Source: CALZJC01 sp041574955
Lineage (GTDB): Bacteria > Acidobacteriota > Thermoanaerobaculia > Multivoradales > JAHEKO01
DNA length: 64,000 bases
Reading direction: 5' to 3'
NCBI GenBank assembly: GCA_041574955.1
Contig: JBFGNS010000004.1
Coordinates: forward strand, 7,103-71,102
Within the stretch, counting starts at the first letter, position 1, and each line of letters starts with the position of its first letter. This document shows, piece after piece, positions 1 to 7,827 of this stretch. Below the pieces are notes generated by a model. That model searched no databases. It was not told the origin of the DNA and saw only the letters and a program-made list of their open reading frames with translations. A program made the position numbers and the translations under genes.

Positions 1-149
1 ACGTCGATCACCACCGACCGGCGGGCGCGCAGGAAACCGTGCCGCTTCTCCACCCGCCGGTAGGCCAGCTCCTCGGGCTCCAGGCCGAAGTGCCGCGCCG
101 CCGCCATCACCGCCTGCTCGAGGCTCCTACCCGAGAAGAACCGTCGCAT
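1..149 (-). CDS. jag: Jag/KhpB-like RNA-binding protein, N-terminal fragment
   Basis: The first 49 codons of a gene that runs off the left edge of the window. The peptide begins MRRFFSGRSLEQAV and continues with a pattern typical of the Jag N-terminal domain: an alpha-helical stretch, then a VEKRHGFLRARRS segment matching the family's 'KGFLGIG' turn. Jag (KhpB/EloR) is a cytoplasmic protein with Jag-N, KH and R3H domains that binds RNA and influences cell elongation and division. Only the Jag-N part is visible. It lies 6 bp downstream of yidC on the same strand, the classical yidC-jag order, so co-transcription is expected. The identification rests on a short fragment plus this conserved position. 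Confidence 0.72.
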   Translation of the reverse strand, partial: MRRFFSGRSLEQAVMAAARHFGLEPEELAYRRVEKRHGFLRARRSVVID

Positions 150-155
150 CGCTCT

Positions 156-1910
156 TCACTCCGACTTGCCGGGCTTGTCTGCGGCGCCCGCCGCCGCGGC
201 CTTCGCCGTCTTGAGTTTGAGGTAGATCGCCTGCTGGGCGATGCCCAGCAGGTTGTTGGTCAGCCAGTAGAGCACCAGCCCGCTCGGGAAGCCGAGGAAC
301 AGGACGGTGAAGAAGATCGGCATCAGCTGGAACAGGCGCCGCTGCATCGGGTCGGCCGCGCTGGGGGTCAGCTTCTGCTGCAGGAACTGGCTCGCCCCCA
401 TCACCACCGGCAGGACGTAGTAGGGATCGGGCGCCGAGAGGTCCTGGATCCAGCCCAGCCACGGCGCGTGGCGCAGCTCGATCGCCACCGACAGCAGGTT
501 GTAGAAGGCGAACAGCACCGGCAGCTGAAGCAGCAACGGCAGGCAGCCGCCCGCCGGGTTGACCCCCTCGCTCTTGTACAGCGCCATCACCTCTTCGTTC
601 ATCTTGCGCTGCGCTTCGACGTTCGGCCGGTTCTGCTTGTCCTTGAGCTTGCTGCGGTACTTCTGGCGGATCGCCTGGATCTTCGGGTTGAGCTCCTGCA
701 TCTTCTGCATCGAGACCGTGCTCTTGTGCATCAGCGGAAACAGCAGGAGCCGGATGGCGATGGTCATCAGGATGATCGCCCAACCGTAGTTGGCGACCAT
801 GTTGGCGTAGATCCAGCGCAGGCTCTTGAGCAGCGGCAGGGTGAGGAAGCGGAACCAGCCGAGCTCGACCGTCTCCTCGAGCCCGTACGGCAACGCCGCC
901 AGGCGGTCGTACTCCTTGGCCCCCCAGTAGCTGTCGATCTCCACCGCACCCGAGCCGGCCTGCGCCACCAGCGCCAGCACCCGCGCCGCGCCCTCTTCCT
1001 CCTCGCGAGCCTCGACCTCGGCGCCCTCCGCGAACCGGCCGCCGTCGACCGGCAGGAACAACAGCGGCTTGACCAGCACCTGCTCGACACCGGCGAGCGG
1101 CACCAGGGCGTTGAGGAAGTAGGTGTCCTGGATGCCGATCCAGCGCAGCCCCGACACCGGGACCAGGGTGTCGACGTCGGTCTTCGCCGGGTCGAGCCTC
1201 TCGGTGTCGTCGACCTGGCGGTAGATCACCGCGCGGCGGGCGAACCGGTTGCTGGTCTCGTCCGCGGTCGGGTTGCGGATGCCGGGGCCCAGCAGCAGAC
1301 CCCAGTCGGTGCGCCCGGGCACCTCGACCCGGATCCGCAGCAGGCCGTCCGGCTGCAGGGTGATCCGCTTGCTGGCCGTGCCGGCCGCCCCGGAGTAGCG
1401 GAACTCGAGCGACTCACCGCCCGCCTGGTGCCGCACGCGCTCGACGGCGAACAGCGCGCGGTCGAAACCGGTCGACTGTCCGGCGCGGTCGGTGATCGCG
1501 AGCGGATACGGGAAGCCGCTGCGCTGGCGCACCAGGTCCACTTCGCCGCCGCCGGCGGCGGAGTGCTGCTTGAGCCTGAGCGACACCAGCACCGCGCCGC
1601 GGTTCGAGAAGACGGCCTGGTAGCTGTCGCTCTCGAGCGTCAACCGCTGCTCGCTCGCGGCCTCGATCGGCTCGGGCGCCGGCAGGGCCTCGGGCGCCGC
1701 CTCGGGCATGGCGGGTGCGACCGGCGGGGCCTCCTCGGGCGCCGCCGCCACTGGCCCTGCCGAAGGCTCGGCGGTCGGCGGAGCGGCGGCGGGCGCTTCG
1801 CTCACCGGCGGCGGCGTGGGCGGGCGCTCGGGTGCCGGGAACAGCTGCTGCCACAGGATCAGCACCGCCACCGAGAGCAGCGTCGCCAGGAGGAGTCTTC
1901 GCGTATCCAC
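156..1910 (-). CDS. yidC: Membrane protein insertase YidC
   Basis: 584 residues, the length of a Gram-negative YidC. The N-terminus (MDTRRLLLATLLSVAVLILW) is an uncleaved signal anchor followed by a low-complexity Pro/Ala/Glu linker (about residues 28-85). A large beta-rich periplasmic domain follows (about 90-350), then the conserved five-helix core with the hydrophilic-groove arginine in IAIRLLLFPL and the FYNLLSVAIEL and LVLYWLTNN segments. YidC inserts proteins into the inner membrane, alone or with SecYEG. It sits in the conserved rpmH-rnpA-yidD-yidC-jag order, all on the minus strand, 20 bp after yidD. The large periplasmic domain argues against a Gram-positive SpoIIIJ-type protein. Confidence 0.97.
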   Translation of the reverse strand: MDTRRLLLATLLSVAVLILWQQLFPAPERPPTPPPVSEAPAAAPPTAEPSAGPVAAAPEEAPPVAPAMPEAAPEALPAPEPIEAASEQRLTLESDSYQAVFSNRGAVLVSLRLKQHSAAGGGEVDLVRQRSGFPYPLAITDRAGQSTGFDRALFAVERVRHQAGGESLEFRYSGAAGTASKRITLQPDGLLRIRVEVPGRTDWGLLLGPGIRNPTADETSNRFARRAVIYRQVDDTERLDPAKTDVDTLVPVSGLRWIGIQDTYFLNALVPLAGVEQVLVKPLLFLPVDGGRFAEGAEVEAREEEEGAARVLALVAQAGSGAVEIDSYWGAKEYDRLAALPYGLEETVELGWFRFLTLPLLKSLRWIYANMVANYGWAIILMTIAIRLLLFPLMHKSTVSMQKMQELNPKIQAIRQKYRSKLKDKQNRPNVEAQRKMNEEVMALYKSEGVNPAGGCLPLLLQLPVLFAFYNLLSVAIELRHAPWLGWIQDLSAPDPYYVLPVVMGASQFLQQKLTPSAADPMQRRLFQLMPIFFTVLFLGFPSGLVLYWLTNNLLGIAQQAIYLKLKTAKAAAAGAADKPGKSE

Positions 1911-1930
1911 GGTCGGTCAGGGGCTCTGCG

Positions 1931-2137
1931 TCAAGGCGGGTCGTAGCCGCCGGGGTGGAACGGGTGGCAGCGCAGCAGGCGGCCCACCGCCTTCAGCGAA
2001 CCGCGCCAGGGTCCGTACTTGATCAGTGCGCCGCGCGCGTACTGCGAGCAGCTCGGCTCGAACCGGCAGGTGCGGGGCAGCAGCGGCGACAGGTAGCGCT
2101 TGTACAGGTCGATCGCGGCGACCAGCAGGCCGGTCAG
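1931..2137 (-). CDS. yidD: Membrane protein insertion efficiency factor YidD, probable CTG start
   Basis: 68 residues if started at CTG 2137, close to the family's usual 70-85. The diagnostic core is visible: IDLYKRYLSPLLPRTCRFEPSC, then SQYARGALIKYG and CHPFHPGGYDPP, with the three conserved cysteines. YidD is a small membrane-associated protein aiding YidC-dependent insertion. No ATG, GTG or TTG lies in frame near the conserved start. The next ATG is at 2278, deep inside rnpA, and would add 47 non-conserved residues. A CTG overlaps the rnpA stop as CTGA, in the way ATGA overlaps couple translation. The start is therefore inferred; the identity is secure. Confidence 0.88.
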   Translation of the reverse strand: MTGLLVAAIDLYKRYLSPLLPRTCRFEPSCSQYARGALIKYGPWRGSLKAVGRLLRCHPFHPGGYDPP

Positions 2138-2523
2138 GCCTCGCGGCCGGGCTTCGGTCCCAGCCCCGCCAGCAGCCGTTCGAGCTCGCTCTCGATCGAC
2201 CCGAAGCCCGCGCTTCCCGCCGGCGGCTTGAAGTGCACCACCAGGTCGACCGCCGGCAAGCTGCTGCGCCCCTGCCATCGCCGGTAGATCTCCCGCGCCC
2301 GCCGTTTCAGGCGGTGCCGCACCACGGCCCGGCCGACCTTGCGGCTGGCCGTGATGCCGAGGCGTGGATGGCCCTCTCGGTTGGGGTGCACATAGAGGAT
2401 GAGCAGCGAGCCGTGTCGCCGCCGGCCGTGGCGGTAGCAGCTCAGGTAGTCGCGCCTGCGCCGCAGCCGGTGTTGCCGCGGCAGGGATTCCCCCCGGGCC
2501 GGGCGAGCCGGCCGTTCGGCCAT
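2134..2523 (-). CDS. rnpA: Ribonuclease P protein component
   Basis: 129 residues, normal for RnpA. The RNase P protein helps the catalytic RNA remove 5' leaders from pre-tRNAs. Family hallmarks are visible: an N-terminal LRRRRDYLSCYRHGRR segment, the RNR-like basic helix read here as GRAVVRHRLKRRAREIYR, and LGITASRKVGRAV before it. The ATG at 2523 is 3 bp after the rpmH stop and the C-terminus overlaps the yidD start. The C-terminal tail (about 25 residues) is a poorly conserved Gly/Ser-rich extension. The RNA subunit gene rnpB is not in this window. Confidence 0.95.
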   Translation of the reverse strand: MAERPARPARGESLPRQHRLRRRRDYLSCYRHGRRRHGSLLILYVHPNREGHPRLGITASRKVGRAVVRHRLKRRAREIYRRWQGRSSLPAVDLVVHFKPPAGSAGFGSIESELERLLAGLGPKPGREA

Positions 2524-2526
2524 CGC

Positions 2527-2661
2527 TCAGGCGGAGAGGCTCTTGCGACCCTTGCGGCGCCGGCGCTTGAGGATTGCCCGCCCGGCGCGCGTTCGCATGC
2601 GCGACCGAAAGCCATGGTTCTTCTTGCGCCGCCGGTTGTTGGGCTGAAAGGTGCGTTTCAT
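2527..2661 (-). CDS. rpmH: 50S ribosomal protein L34
   Basis: A 44-residue gene beginning MKRTFQPNNRRRKKNHGFRS and ending RRRRKGRKSLSA, an unmistakable L34 and almost exactly the family's 44-46 residues. L34 is a highly basic late-assembly protein of the large ribosomal subunit. It is the first gene of the minus-strand rpmH-rnpA-yidD-yidC-jag operon. A good sigma-70 type promoter lies 68 bp upstream. In many bacteria rpmH directly abuts dnaA across oriC; here about 9.7 kb separates them. Confidence 0.98.
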   Translation of the reverse strand: MKRTFQPNNRRRKKNHGFRSRMRTRAGRAILKRRRRKGRKSLSA

Positions 2662-2728
2662 GATCTGTCTCTCATCTGCCGCCAGGACGCCGCGAGGACC
2701 GCAGCCAGCGGGCTAGCGCAAACAACGT

Positions 2729-2758
2729 AATCTACCGGGTTCCGCGACGGCGGGTCAA
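2729..2758 (-). promoter_or_regulatory. Probable promoter of the rpmH operon
   Basis: Read on the minus strand, TTGACC (2758-2753) is followed after 18 bp by TAGATT (2734-2729). Both match the sigma-70 consensus closely. Predicted initiation at about 2722 leaves a 60-nt leader before the rpmH ATG at 2661. Its position in the gap between the tRNA genes and rpmH supports it. Confidence 0.6.
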
Positions 2759-2818
2759 CCCTCACGGCCGGCGGGTAGTGCCCCAGGACACGACCGGCCG
2801 GCGGTGCGGCCTGGACGA

Positions 2819-2908
2819 TGGCGGAGAGGGTGGGATTCGAACCCACGGACCGCTTGCACGGTCAACGGTTTTCGAGACCGCCCCGTTCGACCACTCCGGC
2901 ACCTCTCC
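2819..2908 (-). tRNA. tRNA-Ser (anticodon CGA)
   Basis: Minus-strand gene whose 7-bp acceptor stem GGAGAGG/CCTCTCC, long variable arm and TTCGAATCC T-loop mark a class II tRNA. The anticodon loop reads CTCGAAA, giving CGA (serine, codon UCG). The 3' CCA is genome-encoded, so the gene spans 90 nt. It lies in tandem with a second tRNA-Ser, 43 bp away. Confidence 0.95.
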
Positions 2909-2949
2909 GTGAGGACGAGCGCCACCGCGGCGGTGCCCGTCCTGCGATC

Positions 2950-3042
<93 letters not shown>

Positions 3043-3054
3043 GGTTTCGCGCTC

Positions 3055-3522
3055 TCAAAGAACCGCCGGCCGCTCACGCAGCGCGGCGAAGAACCGCCGT
3101 AGCATACGGGAAGATTCCTCCGCCGACACCCCCTCGGTGACCTCGAGACGATGGTTGAGCCGCTGGTCGGCCACCAGGTTCCCCAGGCTGCCGCAGAAGC
3201 CGGCCTTGGGGTCGCGGGCGCCGAACACCAGCCGCTCGACGCGCGCCAGCACCAGCGCGCCGGCGCACATGGCGCACGGCTCGAGGGTGACGTACATCGT
3301 CGTGCCAGCGAGCCGCCAGCCGCCGACCGCCGCCGCTGCCTGGCGCAGGGCGACGAGCTCGGCGTGCGCCAGCGGGTCGCCGTCGGCCTCGCGCCGGTTG
3401 TGGCCGCGGCCCACGATCTCGCCGCCGCGCACCACCACGGCGCCCACCGGCACCTCCCCAAGCTCCGCCGCGCGGCGCGCCAGCGCCAGCGCCTGCTCCA
3501 TCCAGAGTTCGTCTCGTTCCAT
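3055..3522 (-). CDS. tadA: tRNA adenosine(34) deaminase TadA
   Basis: 155 residues. TadA converts A34 to inosine in the wobble position of tRNA-Arg(ACG). The zinc-dependent cytidine/adenosine deaminase signature is complete: HAE (about residues 53-55) with the catalytic glutamate, and PCAMCAGA supplying two zinc cysteines. The N-terminal LWMEQALALARRAAELGEVPVGAV is characteristic of TadA rather than of free-base deaminases. The ATG at 3522 gives the standard length; earlier in-frame codons add unconserved residues. The gene is divergent from the SRP RNA/dnaX unit. Confidence 0.95.
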   Translation of the reverse strand: MERDELWMEQALALARRAAELGEVPVGAVVVRGGEIVGRGHNRREADGDPLAHAELVALRQAAAAVGGWRLAGTTMYVTLEPCAMCAGALVLARVERLVFGARDPKAGFCGSLGNLVADQRLNHRLEVTEGVSAEESSRMLRRFFAALRERPAVL

Positions 3523-3602
3523 CGGCGCGCCCCGGGCGGTCCGCCCGCCACCCGATGATAGCCGCCGCCCGCCGCGGCGGCGGGCAGAGCGCGCGGCGCG
3601 CC

Positions 3603-3631
3603 TTTACATACCTCTCTGCCGCGCGTACCAT
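3603..3631 (+). promoter_or_regulatory. Probable promoter for SRP RNA (and dnaX)
   Basis: TTTACA at 3603-3608 and TACCAT at 3626-3631 are separated by the optimal 17 bp. Predicted initiation at about 3638 lies just upstream of the first base pair of the SRP RNA. No separate promoter is evident before dnaX, which starts 20 bp after the RNA, so read-through may supply dnaX. Confidence 0.6.
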
Positions 3632-3648
3632 CGTTTTCGGCAGCGGCG

Positions 3649-3761
3649 GGCGAAGGGTTCGGGTCCTGTGCACCGAACGGCTCCGAACCTCGTCAGGCCC
3701 GGAAGGGAGCAGCGATAAGGTGCCCGGCTCGGGTGCCGCAGATCAGCCGGAACCCTTCGTC
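3649..3761 (+). ncRNA. ffs: Signal recognition particle RNA, small bacterial (4.5S) type
   Basis: The universally conserved SRP domain IV loop is present: GTCAGGCCCGGAAGG at 3692-3706 followed by GAGCAGC. The flanks fold into one long hairpin: CGAAGGGTTC at 3651-3660 pairs exactly with GAACCCTTCG at 3750-3759. Length (about 110 nt) and the lack of an Alu domain indicate the short 4.5S type. The RNA partners Ffh in co-translational targeting. Exact ends are estimated from the helix. It lies between tadA and dnaX, as scr does in Bacillus. Confidence 0.95.
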
Positions 3762-3781
3762 GGCCGCTGCCTTCTGCCGTC

Positions 3782-5644
3782 ATGGCCTACCAGGTTCTCG
3801 CCCGCAAGTGGCGTCCGCAGGATTTCTCCGCCGTCGTCGGCCAGCAGTCCGTCGTGACGGCGCTGCGCAACGCGGTGGTCGAGAACCGCATCGCGCAGGC
3901 CTACCTGTTCTCGGGCATCCGCGGGGTCGGCAAGACGAGCGTGGCGCGCATCTTCGCCAAGGCGCTCAACTGCCCCGAGCGCGACGGCGCCGACCCGTGC
4001 AACCGCTGCGGAGCCTGCGAGGAGATCACCCGCGGCGCCGATCTCGACGTCATCGAGGTCGACGCCGCCACCTACTCCAAGGTCGAGCAGGTGCGCGAGC
4101 TGGCCGAGAGCCTGCGCTACGGGCCGGCGCGCGACCGCTACAAGGTGGTGGTGATCGACGAGATCCACCGGCTGTCGCGCCAGGCGTTCGACGCCCTGCT
4201 CAAGATCGTCGAGGAGCCGCCACCCCATCTGGTCTTCGTATTCGCCACCACCGAGGTCGAGGCGGTGCCGGCGACGATCCTCTCCCGCTGTCAGGAGTTC
4301 CGCTTCCGGCGGGTGCCGACGGCGACCCTGTCCGAGCACCTGCGCCGGATCTGCGACGGCGAGCAGATCACCGCCAGCGACGCGGCGCTCCGCCTGGTGT
4401 CGCGCGCCGGCGAGGGCAGCGTGCGCGACGCGGTCGCACTGCTCGACCAGCTGGCGACCTTCGGCTCGGGAACGGTCGCCGACGAGCAGGCGTCGCGCAT
4501 CCTGGGCGGCGTGGGCGCGGCGTTCCACCTCGGCCTGCTGCGGGCCATCCTGGCCGGTGACAGCGGCACGGTCGCCGGCGCCGCGCGCCAGCTCGACGGC
4601 GAGGGGCGCGACCCGCGCCACGTCTACGCCGAGCTCCTGGCCTACTGCCGCGACGCCCTGCACCTCGCGCTCGGCGGCGACCCCGCCACCATAGACCTGC
4701 CCGGCGACGAGGCGGTCGCGCTGGCGGAGCTGGTCGCCGACCAGCGCTACGAGACCCTGCTGCGGCTGATCCACATGCTGCTGTCGGGCGAGCAGGCGGT
4801 GCGGCGCAGCGAGCAGGGCGCGCTGGCTCTCGAGATCGCCCTGCTACGCGCCGCCGAGCTGCCCAAGCTGACCCGGGTGGAGGAGCTGCTGGGCGGCGGC
4901 GGCCCGGCAAGCGAGGGTCCGGCAAGCGGCGGCCCGGGCGGCGGCGGCCCGAGCGGCGACGGCGAGCCCGCCCCGAAACGGCGCCGCCCGCCGGCGGCGC
5001 GCTCGCGCTCGGCGCCCGGGGCCGACCCCGATCCGGCCGCGGCGCGCCAGGCCGCCGCAGCGAGCGAGCCCGCGAACGACCCCCCGGAAGACCGCCCGAA
5101 AGACCGCTCGAAAGACCCCCCGAACAAGGCCGCGAGCCGGGCGGCCGCTCCGCCGGACCCGCCCGCTTCCGCGCCCAACGAGCCCGCCGGCGAAGCCGGA
5201 AGCGCCGAGCTGCCCTCCGCCGCGGACCGGGCGGCCGCCGACGCCGGCGCGGAGGACAACGGCGACCAGGTGCGCCGGTTCCTAGACCAGGTGAGCCTGC
5301 GGCGCCAGCCGCTGGCGGCGCACCTGGCCGACGCCGAAGAGGTCCGCTTCGAAGACGGCCGGCTCAAGATCGTCGCCCCGGCCGACGACGACTGGCTGCC
5401 GAAGGCGCTGGCGCGCGAGAACAACCGGGCGGTGCTCGAGGAGTGCCTGCACGCGGTGTGGGGCGAGCGCGCCGACTGGCGGCTGGCGACCGGCAGCGCC
5501 GCCCGCGCGCCGCGGCGCCAGGCGCCCACCGAGCCGGCCGCCGCCCCGCCGAGCCACCCGGCAGCCGAGCACCCGGCGGTGCAGGCCGCGCTCGACATCT
5601 TCGGCGGCACCATCGAGACCATCGACAACAAAACGGAAGGCTGA
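3782..5644 (+). CDS. dnaX: DNA polymerase III subunit gamma/tau
   Basis: 620 residues. Clamp-loader ATPase of the replisome. Visible motifs: Walker A GIRGVGKTS (residues 45-53), four zinc cysteines (64, 73, 76, 79), Walker B VVVIDEIH (about 122-129, DEIH in place of the common DEVH), FATTE sensor 1, and SRC with the arginine finger (168-170). AAA+ and collar domains run to about residue 365. A low-complexity Pro/Ala/Gly/Glu linker (about 370-495) follows, then a C-terminal tau-like domain (about 500-590). No A6-7 slippage run was seen that would generate a short gamma product. The gene is followed by ebfC and recR, as in Bacillus. Confidence 0.96.
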   Translation: MAYQVLARKWRPQDFSAVVGQQSVVTALRNAVVENRIAQAYLFSGIRGVGKTSVARIFAKALNCPERDGADPCNRCGACEEITRGADLDVIEVDAATYSKVEQVRELAESLRYGPARDRYKVVVIDEIHRLSRQAFDALLKIVEEPPPHLVFVFATTEVEAVPATILSRCQEFRFRRVPTATLSEHLRRICDGEQITASDAALRLVSRAGEGSVRDAVALLDQLATFGSGTVADEQASRILGGVGAAFHLGLLRAILAGDSGTVAGAARQLDGEGRDPRHVYAELLAYCRDALHLALGGDPATIDLPGDEAVALAELVADQRYETLLRLIHMLLSGEQAVRRSEQGALALEIALLRAAELPKLTRVEELLGGGGPASEGPASGGPGGGGPSGDGEPAPKRRRPPAARSRSAPGADPDPAAARQAAAASEPANDPPEDRPKDRSKDPPNKAASRAAAPPDPPASAPNEPAGEAGSAELPSAADRAAADAGAEDNGDQVRRFLDQVSLRRQPLAAHLADAEEVRFEDGRLKIVAPADDDWLPKALARENNRAVLEECLHAVWGERADWRLATGSAARAPRRQAPTEPAAAPPSHPAAEHPAVQAALDIFGGTIETIDNKTEG

Positions 5645-5648
5645 GCCC

Positions 5649-5945
5649 ATGAACCTCCAGAAGCTGATGCAGCAGGCGCAGCAGATGCAGGCCAAGCTGC
5701 AAAAGGAGATGCAGGAGACCGTCGTCGAGGCATCGATAGGCGGCGGCATGGTCACCGTCGAGATGAGCGGAGTCAAGAAGCTGGTCTCGGTCAAGATCGA
5801 CCCCGAGGCCATGGACCCCGAAGACCCGTCGATGCTCGAGGACCTGGTGCTGGCGGCGGTCAACGAGGCGGCCCGCAAGGTCGACGAAGCGCTGCAGGCC
5901 AAGCTGGGCAGCGCGGCCAGCGGCCTGTCGACCGGCCTGGTCTGA
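5649..5945 (+). CDS. ebfC: YbaB/EbfC family nucleoid-associated protein
   Basis: 98 residues beginning MNLQKLMQQAQQMQAKLQKEM, the family's N-terminal helix. The central GGGMVTVEMSG and KLVSVKIDPEAM match the beta-hairpin that forms the dimeric tweezer. EbfC proteins are small cytoplasmic DNA-binding dimers. The gene starts 4 bp after dnaX and 20 bp before recR, the standard dnaX-ebfC-recR operon. The Gln-rich start and acidic C-terminus are normal. Confidence 0.95.
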   Translation: MNLQKLMQQAQQMQAKLQKEMQETVVEASIGGGMVTVEMSGVKKLVSVKIDPEAMDPEDPSMLEDLVLAAVNEAARKVDEALQAKLGSAASGLSTGLV

Positions 5946-5965
5946 CCGCCATCGCCGCCTCCGGC

Positions 5966-6550
5966 ATGAAGGATCCGCTGTCCCGGCTGGTCGACGAGCT
6001 GTCGCGTCTGCCCGGCATCGGGCCCAAGACGGCCAGCCGCCTCGCCTACCACCTGCTCAAGATGTCGCGCCAGGACGCGGCCGAGCTGGCCGGTGCGATC
6101 GTCGCGGTCAAGGACGAGCTGTTCGAGTGCTCGCGGTGCAACTCGATCACCGCCATCGACCCCTGCCGCTACTGCACCGACCCCCAGCGCGACGACGGGT
6201 TGCTGTGCGTCGTCGAGGAGCCGTTCAACATCCGTCCCATCGAGCGCACCGGCGAGTACCGCGGCCGCTACCACGTGCTGGGCGGCGCGCTGTCCCCCCA
6301 GCGCGGCATCGGTCCCGAGCAGCTGGCGGTGGCCGGGCTGATGACGCGGCTCGACGGCGTCGCCGAGGTCATCCTGGCCACCAACCCCGACGTCGAGGGT
6401 GAGGCCACCGCTCTCTACCTGGCGCGACAGCTCAAGGAGCGAGGGGTCACCGTCAGCCGGCTGGCGTTCGGCATGCCGGTCGGCGGCGACATCGAGTACA
6501 CCGACGAGGTGACCCTGGCGCGCTCGCTGAGCGGCCGGCGGGAGCTGTGA
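5966..6550 (+). CDS. recR: Recombination mediator protein RecR
   Basis: 194 residues. RecR acts with RecF/RecO to load RecA at gaps. Domains in order: helix-hairpin-helix (LPGIGPKTASRLAYHLL, about 14-30), C4 zinc finger (CSRCNSITAIDPCRYC, about 54-69), TOPRIM domain with VVEEPFNI and ILATNPDVEGEATALYL, and a C-terminal Walker-B-like segment GMPVGGDIEYTDEVTLARS. All signature residues are present. It is the third gene of the dnaX operon. Confidence 0.97.
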   Translation: MKDPLSRLVDELSRLPGIGPKTASRLAYHLLKMSRQDAAELAGAIVAVKDELFECSRCNSITAIDPCRYCTDPQRDDGLLCVVEEPFNIRPIERTGEYRGRYHVLGGALSPQRGIGPEQLAVAGLMTRLDGVAEVILATNPDVEGEATALYLARQLKERGVTVSRLAFGMPVGGDIEYTDEVTLARSLSGRREL

Positions 6551-6596
6551 TCGGAAGCAGCCGCCGCCGCCGCGTCGTGCGACAATCGCCCCGGGC

Positions 6597-7166
6597 ATGG
6601 CCGACGCGGGTAACTTCAAGCTGGCCTTCATCGGCAGCCACGGCGTCGGCAAGACGACGCTGTGCTACGGCCTGGCGGCTCGTCTCAAGGCGCGCGACGT
6701 CTCGCTCGAGGTGGTGCACGAGGTGGCGCGGCGCTGCCCGCTGCCGATCAACGAGGAGACCGGGGTCGCCGCGCAGTCGTGGATCCTGCACCACCAGCTG
6801 GGCGAGGAGCTGGTGGCCGGTGACCGCTACCCGGTAGTGCTGTGCGACCGCAGCGTCCTCGACAACTACGTCTACCTGCTGCTTGCCGCCGGCCGGCGAC
6901 CAGAGCTCGAGCCGCTGATCGACAGCTGGATGAGGACCTACGACCTGCTGGTGCACGTGCCGATCGTGGCGGCGCCGGCGGCCGACGGCGTGCGCGCCAC
7001 CGACCCCGCGTTCCAGCTCGCTGTCGACCGGCGGCTGGCCGCCGAGCTCGAGCGCCGCGGACTGCCGGCGGTGGTGCTGGACCCGGCCGCCCGCACCGGC
7101 TGGCTCGAGAGCGTCGAGGCGCTGGTGTGGGAGCGGCTCCAGCCGCCCCAGCTGCGGCTGCTATGA
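6597..7166 (+). CDS. P-loop ATPase of the AAA_28/NadR-kinase-like type
   Basis: 189 residues. Walker A GSHGVGKTTL lies at residues 13-22, and a VVLCDRSVLDNYVYLL segment (about 80-95) resembles the Walker B/DRS motif of NadR-type kinases and Ttd14-like AAA_28 proteins. Such proteins phosphorylate small molecules or bind nucleotides; the substrate cannot be told. There is no Shine-Dalgarno before the ATG, but a GACAAT -10-like hexamer lies at 6581-6586, which suggests a near-leaderless mRNA. It is 46 bp after recR and 4 bp before the next gene. The kinase-like fold is fairly sure, the function unknown. Confidence 0.7.
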   Translation: MADAGNFKLAFIGSHGVGKTTLCYGLAARLKARDVSLEVVHEVARRCPLPINEETGVAAQSWILHHQLGEELVAGDRYPVVLCDRSVLDNYVYLLLAAGRRPELEPLIDSWMRTYDLLVHVPIVAAPAADGVRATDPAFQLAVDRRLAAELERRGLPAVVLDPAARTGWLESVEALVWERLQPPQLRLL

Positions 7167-7170
7167 GCCG

Positions 7171-7827
7171 ATGAGCGGTCAGGCGGCGCTCTTCCTGCTG
7201 CTCGCGCTGCTGTTCGTGGCCGCCGTAGTGGTGACCGTGGCGGTGGTGCGGCACGCGCCCCGCAGCCGCGCGGCAGAGCTGGTCGACCGCGGTGATTTCG
7301 ACGCCGCGCTGGCCGCCGGCGGGCGGCCCGAGGACCGTCGCGCCGCGGCCACCGCCAGCCGCCACCTGCTGCGGTTCGACGCGGCGGCTGCGCTGCTCGA
7401 CGACCTGCTCGACGACGAGCCGGACGACGGCGAGGCGTTGGTCGAGCGCGGTCTGGTGGCGGCCTACACCGGCCGCTTCGAGGACGCCCGCCGCTTCCTC
7501 GAGCGCGCGGCCCGGGTGCGCGCCGACCTCGCCGAGAGCATCACGCTGCACCGCGCCTGGCTCGAGCTGCGCGCCGGGCAGGAGGCGGCGGCGCGACGGC
7601 TGTTCGAGGAGATCGACGCTCCTCTCGAGTCCAAGCTGCGGGGCGACCTGGCGGGCGACCCGCTGTTCGCCGAGTGGTTCCTGCAGGCCGCCGAGCTGTG
7701 GCGCGCCACCGGCCGGGGCGAGCTGGCGCGTTGGGCGCTGGCGACCGGCCGGCGGGCGGCAGCCGGCAGCCGGCTGGCGGAGGTGGTGGGAGCCGCCGGC
7801 GAGGCGCCTCCGGCCGCACTACAATAG
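7171..7827 (+). CDS. Membrane-anchored TPR-like protein
   Basis: 218 residues. Residues 5-27 form a strongly hydrophobic N-terminal helix (ALFLLLALLFVAAVVVTVAV), so the protein is probably a single-pass inner-membrane protein. The rest is Ala/Arg/Leu-rich helical repeats with a TPR rhythm, for example DDGEALVERGLVAAYTGRFE followed by DARRFLERAARV at about 90-122. No catalytic motif is visible. It follows the P-loop gene by 4 bp and abuts the cNMP-binding gene, so the three probably form one unit. The ATG at 7171 overlaps no other gene. Role unknown; scaffolding is the usual job of TPR repeats. Confidence 0.65.
   Translation: MSGQAALFLLLALLFVAAVVVTVAVVRHAPRSRAAELVDRGDFDAALAAGGRPEDRRAAATASRHLLRFDAAAALLDDLLDDEPDDGEALVERGLVAAYTGRFEDARRFLERAARVRADLAESITLHRAWLELRAGQEAAARRLFEEIDAPLESKLRGDLAGDPLFAEWFLQAAELWRATGRGELARWALATGRRAAAGSRLAEVVGAAGEAPPAALQ

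Noticed and set aside
3782..5644. Programmed frameshift in dnaX
   Set aside because: No A6-7 or equivalent slippery run with a following hairpin was seen near the end of the AAA+ region.
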